A DNA stretch of 64,000 nt from Acidimicrobiales bacterium. Its GTDB lineage: Bacteria > Actinomycetota > Acidimicrobiia > Acidimicrobiales > Poriferisodalaceae. The translations under genes and the position numbers were made by a program. Shown one piece after another: positions 60,914 through 64,000 of this stretch. Numbering within the stretch: position 1 is the stretch's first letter; every line of letters begins with the position of its first letter. Where the stretch lies: contig JASLTG010000001.1 of NCBI GenBank assembly GCA_030743005.1, forward strand, positions 62,001 to 126,000. The letters run 5' to 3'. Under the pieces are notes generated by a model. It saw only the letters and a list, made by a program, of their open reading frames with translations, made no database searches and had not been told where the DNA came from.

Positions 60914-60936
60914 CTAATCGTGTTGACACGAATTAG
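60914..60936. promoter_or_regulatory. Inverted repeat II, operator candidate in divergent promoter region
   Basis: CTAATCGTGT at 60914-60923 faces ACACG-A-ATTAG at 60926-60936, nearly perfect dyad symmetry with one extra A. A TTGACA hexamer (60923-60928) overlaps the centre. A 22-23-base dyad in the middle of a divergent gap fits a dimeric repressor of the TetR kind controlling both operons. No regulator gene is next to it. Confidence 0.45.
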
Positions 60937-60944
60937 GGTGCGCG

Positions 60945-61724
60945 GTGGTGAATGACCAACTGATTCTTGAAGCAGGAAGAGTTAAAGACGGCACTCGAGC
61001 TCTAGTCACGGGTGGTGGATCAGGGATAGGTCAGTCAATAGCTGCAGCCCTACAGTCAGCAGGAGCCCGTGTTCTGGTCTGCGACGCGGACTCCTCAACG
61101 AATCCTGACTTCGTCGTCGACGTAGTAGAGGAAGCCGCCGTCCAGGAAATGTTCATGGACATAGAACAACAGCTGGGTGGTTTGGACGTGTTGGTGAACA
61201 ATGTGGGGATTGCGGGCCCGGCAGGGCTAGTAGATGAAATTCCCGTTGACGATTTTGATCAGGTCTTGCGGGTTAATGTTGGAGGGACTTTTCGAGTTAC
61301 TAGCCAAGCGGTGCCGTTGTTGAGAGCATCAGGCGGTGGCTTGATAGTCAACGTAGCTTCAACTGCAGGAATTTTCCCTTACCCGTATCGCTCGCCGTAT
61401 GTTGCATCTAAATGGGCGATGGTTGGCCTTGGGCGGAGCTGGGCCATGGAATTAGGTGAGGACAACATTCGAGTCAATGTGATTTGCCCAGGTTCTGTTG
61501 GAGGCCCTCGAATGGACCAGGTGATAGCACGAGAGGCAGTCGCTACGGGCGTTGATGAATCGGTGCTCCGGGGTGGGTATGAAAGCCAGGTTTCGATGGG
61601 TCGCTTTATGGATGCGGCAGATATTGCTGGTGCAGTGGTTTATATGGCCTCCCCAGCCGGTCGCCATGTTTCGGGACAAGTGCTTTCCGTCGATGGGGCG
61701 ACCGAGACTTTGCGAAGTTCCTGA
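60945..61724 (+). CDS. Short-chain dehydrogenase/reductase (plus-strand operon)
   Basis: The 259-residue protein is a classical SDR: TGGGSGIG cofactor motif (22-29), an acidic CDADS after the second strand favouring NAD(H), NNVG (85-88), and catalytic Y152/K156 in SPYVASKWAMV. The end has the GQVLSVDGA typical of the family. It opens the plus-strand run SDR-nitroreductase-nitroreductase-EamA. Start is GTG at 60945, close to the dyad, so the 5' leader is short or the true start is further in. Confidence 0.87.
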   Translation: MVNDQLILEAGRVKDGTRALVTGGGSGIGQSIAAALQSAGARVLVCDADSSTNPDFVVDVVEEAAVQEMFMDIEQQLGGLDVLVNNVGIAGPAGLVDEIPVDDFDQVLRVNVGGTFRVTSQAVPLLRASGGGLIVNVASTAGIFPYPYRSPYVASKWAMVGLGRSWAMELGEDNIRVNVICPGSVGGPRMDQVIAREAVATGVDESVLRGGYESQVSMGRFMDAADIAGAVVYMASPAGRHVSGQVLSVDGATETLRSS

Positions 61725-61783
61725 GCAGCGAGCTGTGCTTTAGGGCACACTCGTGGGGTCCTTCAATCCCAGGAGCTAACAAC

Positions 61784-62434
61784 GTGAATGTCACCGAAGC
61801 AACTCAGCGGAGAGCATCAATTAGATCCTTTCTTCCTGACCCCGTGGCCGACGAGCAAATCAAAGACCTGTTAGAGGTTGCCTCTCGCGCTCCTTCTGGC
61901 GGAAATGTTCAACCCTGGAAGGTCTACGTGCTTAATGGGGACTCCATGGAACGGTTTCGATCATTTATATCGAGCCGTAGTCCAGGAGATTCTGAGTACC
62001 CGGTGTACCCGCCCAGCCTTCAAGAACCGTATCGAACTAATCGATATGAACTAGGTGAGGCGATGTACGAAAAGCTTGGGATTCCTCGTGAGGACAAACC
62101 GGCGCGACTAGCTCACCTAGCGAGAAACTTTGATTTTTTTGGTGCACCTGCAGCGTTCTTTTGTTTCATTGAAAGAAATATGGGTTCGGCACAATGGTCT
62201 GATTTAGGAATGTTCTTGCAGACGTTTATGTTGTTGGCTGTGGAAGCTGGCTTGGATACGTGCGCGCAGGAAGCTTGGGCTAACCATTGGTCAGATGTAC
62301 AAGAGTTCTGTGGTGCGCCGGAACAAGAGATGCTGTTTTGTGGAATGGCAATAGGTAAACGCGACGAATCGAAACCTGTTAATAGTCTCAGAAGTGATCG
62401 CATGGTTGTCGATGAGTGGACGAATTGGCTGTAA
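61784..62434 (+). CDS. Nitroreductase family protein (first of two)
   Basis: The 216-residue flavoprotein matches the nitroreductase fold: the FMN-binding start RRASIRSFLPDPVADEQ and SRAPSGGNVQPWKVYVL, a central helix with LGMFLQTFMLLAVEAGLDTCAQEAW, and a C-terminal MLFCGMAIGKRDE. Family members reduce nitroaromatics, quinones or enones with NAD(P)H; the physiological role is unknown here. GTG start with CAGGAG upstream. The second copy starts 10 bases after its stop. Confidence 0.88.
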   Translation: MNVTEATQRRASIRSFLPDPVADEQIKDLLEVASRAPSGGNVQPWKVYVLNGDSMERFRSFISSRSPGDSEYPVYPPSLQEPYRTNRYELGEAMYEKLGIPREDKPARLAHLARNFDFFGAPAAFFCFIERNMGSAQWSDLGMFLQTFMLLAVEAGLDTCAQEAWANHWSDVQEFCGAPEQEMLFCGMAIGKRDESKPVNSLRSDRMVVDEWTNWL

Positions 62435-62444
62435 GGATCAGGAC

Positions 62445-63098
62445 ATGAACGATATCTACGAGATGATGAGCACACTGCGGGCCGTGCGTCGGCTTCGCCC
62501 GGATCCCATCCCTGATGATGTAATGAATCGGGTGCTTCAAGCAGCGGCGTGGGCCCCCACAGGTGGCAACATGCAACCATGGCGCGTGATAGTGGTGACC
62601 AGTTCAGAACGGAAAAAGGCACTCGCTGATATCTATCGACCTGCTTGGTATCGGTATGCGAAGGGTTATGACGCGAGGATTGAACAGTTGCCGGAGGGCG
62701 AAGCCGAAAAAGCTCGTAGAAATCGAGTGGCGGGTGATTATTTGGCAGATCACCTAGAAGAAGCACCGTCGATCTTGATGTTCGTGGCTGACCCAAAAAT
62801 GATGGCTATTACCGACGCAAAGTTGGATCGAATTTCGATGGTAGGTGGCGGTTCGGTATACACGGCCGTTCAGAACGCAATGTTGGCTGCTCGGACCGAA
62901 GGTCTGGGTTGTGTGCTGACGACTCTGCATTGTTTGGCTGAAGATGAGGTTAAGGAAGCTCTAGAAATTCCGAACGGTTGGGCCACTTTGGCGATGGTTC
63001 CTCTGGGCTATCCAGTTGGCACGGGCCATGGCACAATTACCAGGCAGACTCCCGAAACTCTTGCTTTTGATGATGCTTTTGGAGTGGCTTGGAGTTGA
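62445..63098 (+). CDS. Nitroreductase family protein (second of two)
   Basis: The 217-residue protein is a distinct nitroreductase paralogue, with LRAVRRLRPDPIPDD near the start, AAWAPTGGNMQPWRVIVV, the helix YTAVQNAMLAARTEGLGCVLTTL, and a C-terminal VPLGYPVG. Arginine-rich RRLRPD and the GGNMQPW loop fit FMN phosphate binding. I chose ATG at 62445 with AAGGA before it; a frame from 62394 would overlap the previous gene. The stop TGA overlaps the TTG of the transporter gene. Confidence 0.87.
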   Translation: MNDIYEMMSTLRAVRRLRPDPIPDDVMNRVLQAAAWAPTGGNMQPWRVIVVTSSERKKALADIYRPAWYRYAKGYDARIEQLPEGEAEKARRNRVAGDYLADHLEEAPSILMFVADPKMMAITDAKLDRISMVGGGSVYTAVQNAMLAARTEGLGCVLTTLHCLAEDEVKEALEIPNGWATLAMVPLGYPVGTGHGTITRQTPETLAFDDAFGVAWS

Positions 63099-64000
63099 CC
63101 TCAGCAGCTACTCGGCGGCCGACCGTTTTTTCGGTCAGTGAAATTAGTGATGGCCATCCGGCGATAAGACAAACTGGGTCCGAACGCTCACTTCCTTTGG
63201 TCGTGATGGCGGTTGTCGTTGTTGTGTGGGGATTAGGACCACCCATTACAAAACTGGTGACGGCTCCACCGCTCATTGGAACTTTCATCCGTTTCGGTAT
63301 CTCATCACCGCTGCTCCTTGTTGTGTTGGCGGTGAGAGGGCGGGTTTTGTCACGCAAGGTTCTTCTTGCGACAGCGTTACCCGGTCTGTCTTTCGGTATC
63401 AATCTGATATTTGTTTTCTCGGCTCTTCAAGAAGCAACGGTTTCGGTTCTGTCGACAGTTGTAGCGATGCAGCCGGCGCTTCTCCTAGTTCTCGCTGGAC
63501 CGCTCTTCCGGGAATATCCGTCTGGTCGGCAACTTGCGTTCACCTTGCTGGGGGTTGTCGGAGCTGTGGGCGTAATTCTTGGTGCGGGCTCGCAGGTGGG
63601 GTCCTCGTGGCTAGGGGTGGGGTTCGCGGCGCTTGCATTAGCGACGTTCACGCTTTATTTCGTTTTGACACGACTAGCCAGAGTTGACGATGAAGTAGAT
63701 CCAATCGAATGGATGGCTGGCATCAATATCTGGTCTTTCCTATCGACAATCGTTCCGATTTTATTTTTGGCCGACCGATCTGATTGGGCTCAGTTTGGAG
63801 GAATTGATTGGTTGTGGATTTCGGTAGTTGCGTTCGTTACTGGTGTCTTTGGACATGTCTTAATGACCTGGCTGCATGGTCATCTAGAAGCTGCCCGATC
63901 GTCTCTTTACATCCTGACTATGCATCTGGTTGCCGTAGGACTCGCATGGTGGATACACGATGAACCCATCACATGGTTACAGGGGATGTCAGGGGGAGTA
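63095..64000 (+). CDS. EamA/DMT-family transporter, incomplete at window end
   Basis: An open frame runs to the right edge from TTG at 63095 (overlapping the upstream TGA) or ATG at 63206. It encodes about 302 residues visible so far, with no stop. After a short polar N-terminus come nine or ten hydrophobic spans in two similar halves. The first starts VVVVVWGLGPPITKLV and includes LSTVVAMQPALLLVLAGPLF; the second includes SSWLGVGFAALALATFTLYFVLTRL and SLYILTMHLVAVGLAWW. This is the drug/metabolite transporter (10-TM EamA) pattern. Substrate unknown. Co-transcription with the nitroreductases suggests export or uptake of their substrate. Confidence 0.82.
   Translation, partial: MTSAATRRPTVFSVSEISDGHPAIRQTGSERSLPLVVMAVVVVVWGLGPPITKLVTAPPLIGTFIRFGISSPLLLVVLAVRGRVLSRKVLLATALPGLSFGINLIFVFSALQEATVSVLSTVVAMQPALLLVLAGPLFREYPSGRQLAFTLLGVVGAVGVILGAGSQVGSSWLGVGFAALALATFTLYFVLTRLARVDDEVDPIEWMAGINIWSFLSTIVPILFLADRSDWAQFGGIDWLWISVVAFVTGVFGHVLMTWLHGHLEAARSSLYILTMHLVAVGLAWWIHDEPITWLQGMSGGV

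Noticed and set aside
1-64000. CRISPR arrays, IS elements, prophage and attachment sites
   Set aside because: No direct-repeat/spacer pattern, transposase or phage gene was seen; xerC is the housekeeping recombinase.

Overview
The window reads as a chromosomal segment of an actinobacterium, most likely a marine, moderate-GC member of the Acidimicrobiia. That placement is an inference. It rests on gene order (coaD-sepIVA-like-DUF177-rpmF-plsX-acpP-rnc-mutM-smc-ftsY-ffh-rpsP-KH-rimM-trmD-rplS, xerC-rpsB-tsf-pyrH-frr-cdsA-dxr-rip-ispG-rimP-nusA-infB-rbfA-truB-ribF-rpsO-pnp, dapA-rnj-ftsK), on a GTP-type PEP carboxykinase, on many GTG/TTG starts, and on base composition that looks near 50% G+C by eye. 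Genes are packed tightly with many 1-8 base stop/start overlaps. I saw no rRNA, tRNA, IS element, prophage or CRISPR array, and no stretch over 300 bases lacks a gene.

Positions 1-2.9 kb hold the end of an unknown gene, a small membrane protein, pckG and a degenerate cold-shock-like protein. From 2.9 to 42.7 kb almost everything is core information processing and envelope metabolism: DAK2 protein, recG, rsmD, coaD, lipid initiation (plsX, acpP), rnc, a catalytically stripped MutM homologue, smc, the SRP pair, ribosomal proteins S16, L19, S2, S15 and L32, translation factors Ts, RRF, IF-2, NusA and RbfA, MEP-pathway genes dxr and ispG with the intramembrane protease between them, and PNPase. 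Two clear hairpin terminators (after ispG and after pnp) divide this block. Several housekeeping proteins carry long disordered acidic or basic tails.

From 42.7 to 48.6 kb a group of accessory genes (PfkB kinase, VTT membrane protein, acyl-CoA ligase, SDR, ferritin-like diiron protein, winged-helix protein) lies between dapB and the conserved dapA-rnj-ftsK trio. From 53.6 kb to the end the window is accessory metabolism: SMP-30, metallo-beta-lactamase fold hydrolase and cytochrome P450, then two divergent operons that share a 92-base palindrome-bearing promoter region. The left one is SDR-PhyH dioxygenase-serine hydrolase-MFS exporter. The right one is SDR-nitroreductase-nitroreductase-EamA transporter, which runs off the end.

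The observations I rate highest are: the intact but catalytically stripped MutM-like protein in the conserved mutM slot; the divergent oxidoreductase/exporter operons; a minus-strand pair of tiny genes after rplS (36-residue membrane peptide plus zinc-binding protein); a 52-residue zinc ribbon gene after recG; CdsA fused to a ~370-residue acidic region; and hairpins upstream of pnp, rpsO, rplS and acpP that may be regulatory. None is proven as a new system by sequence alone.
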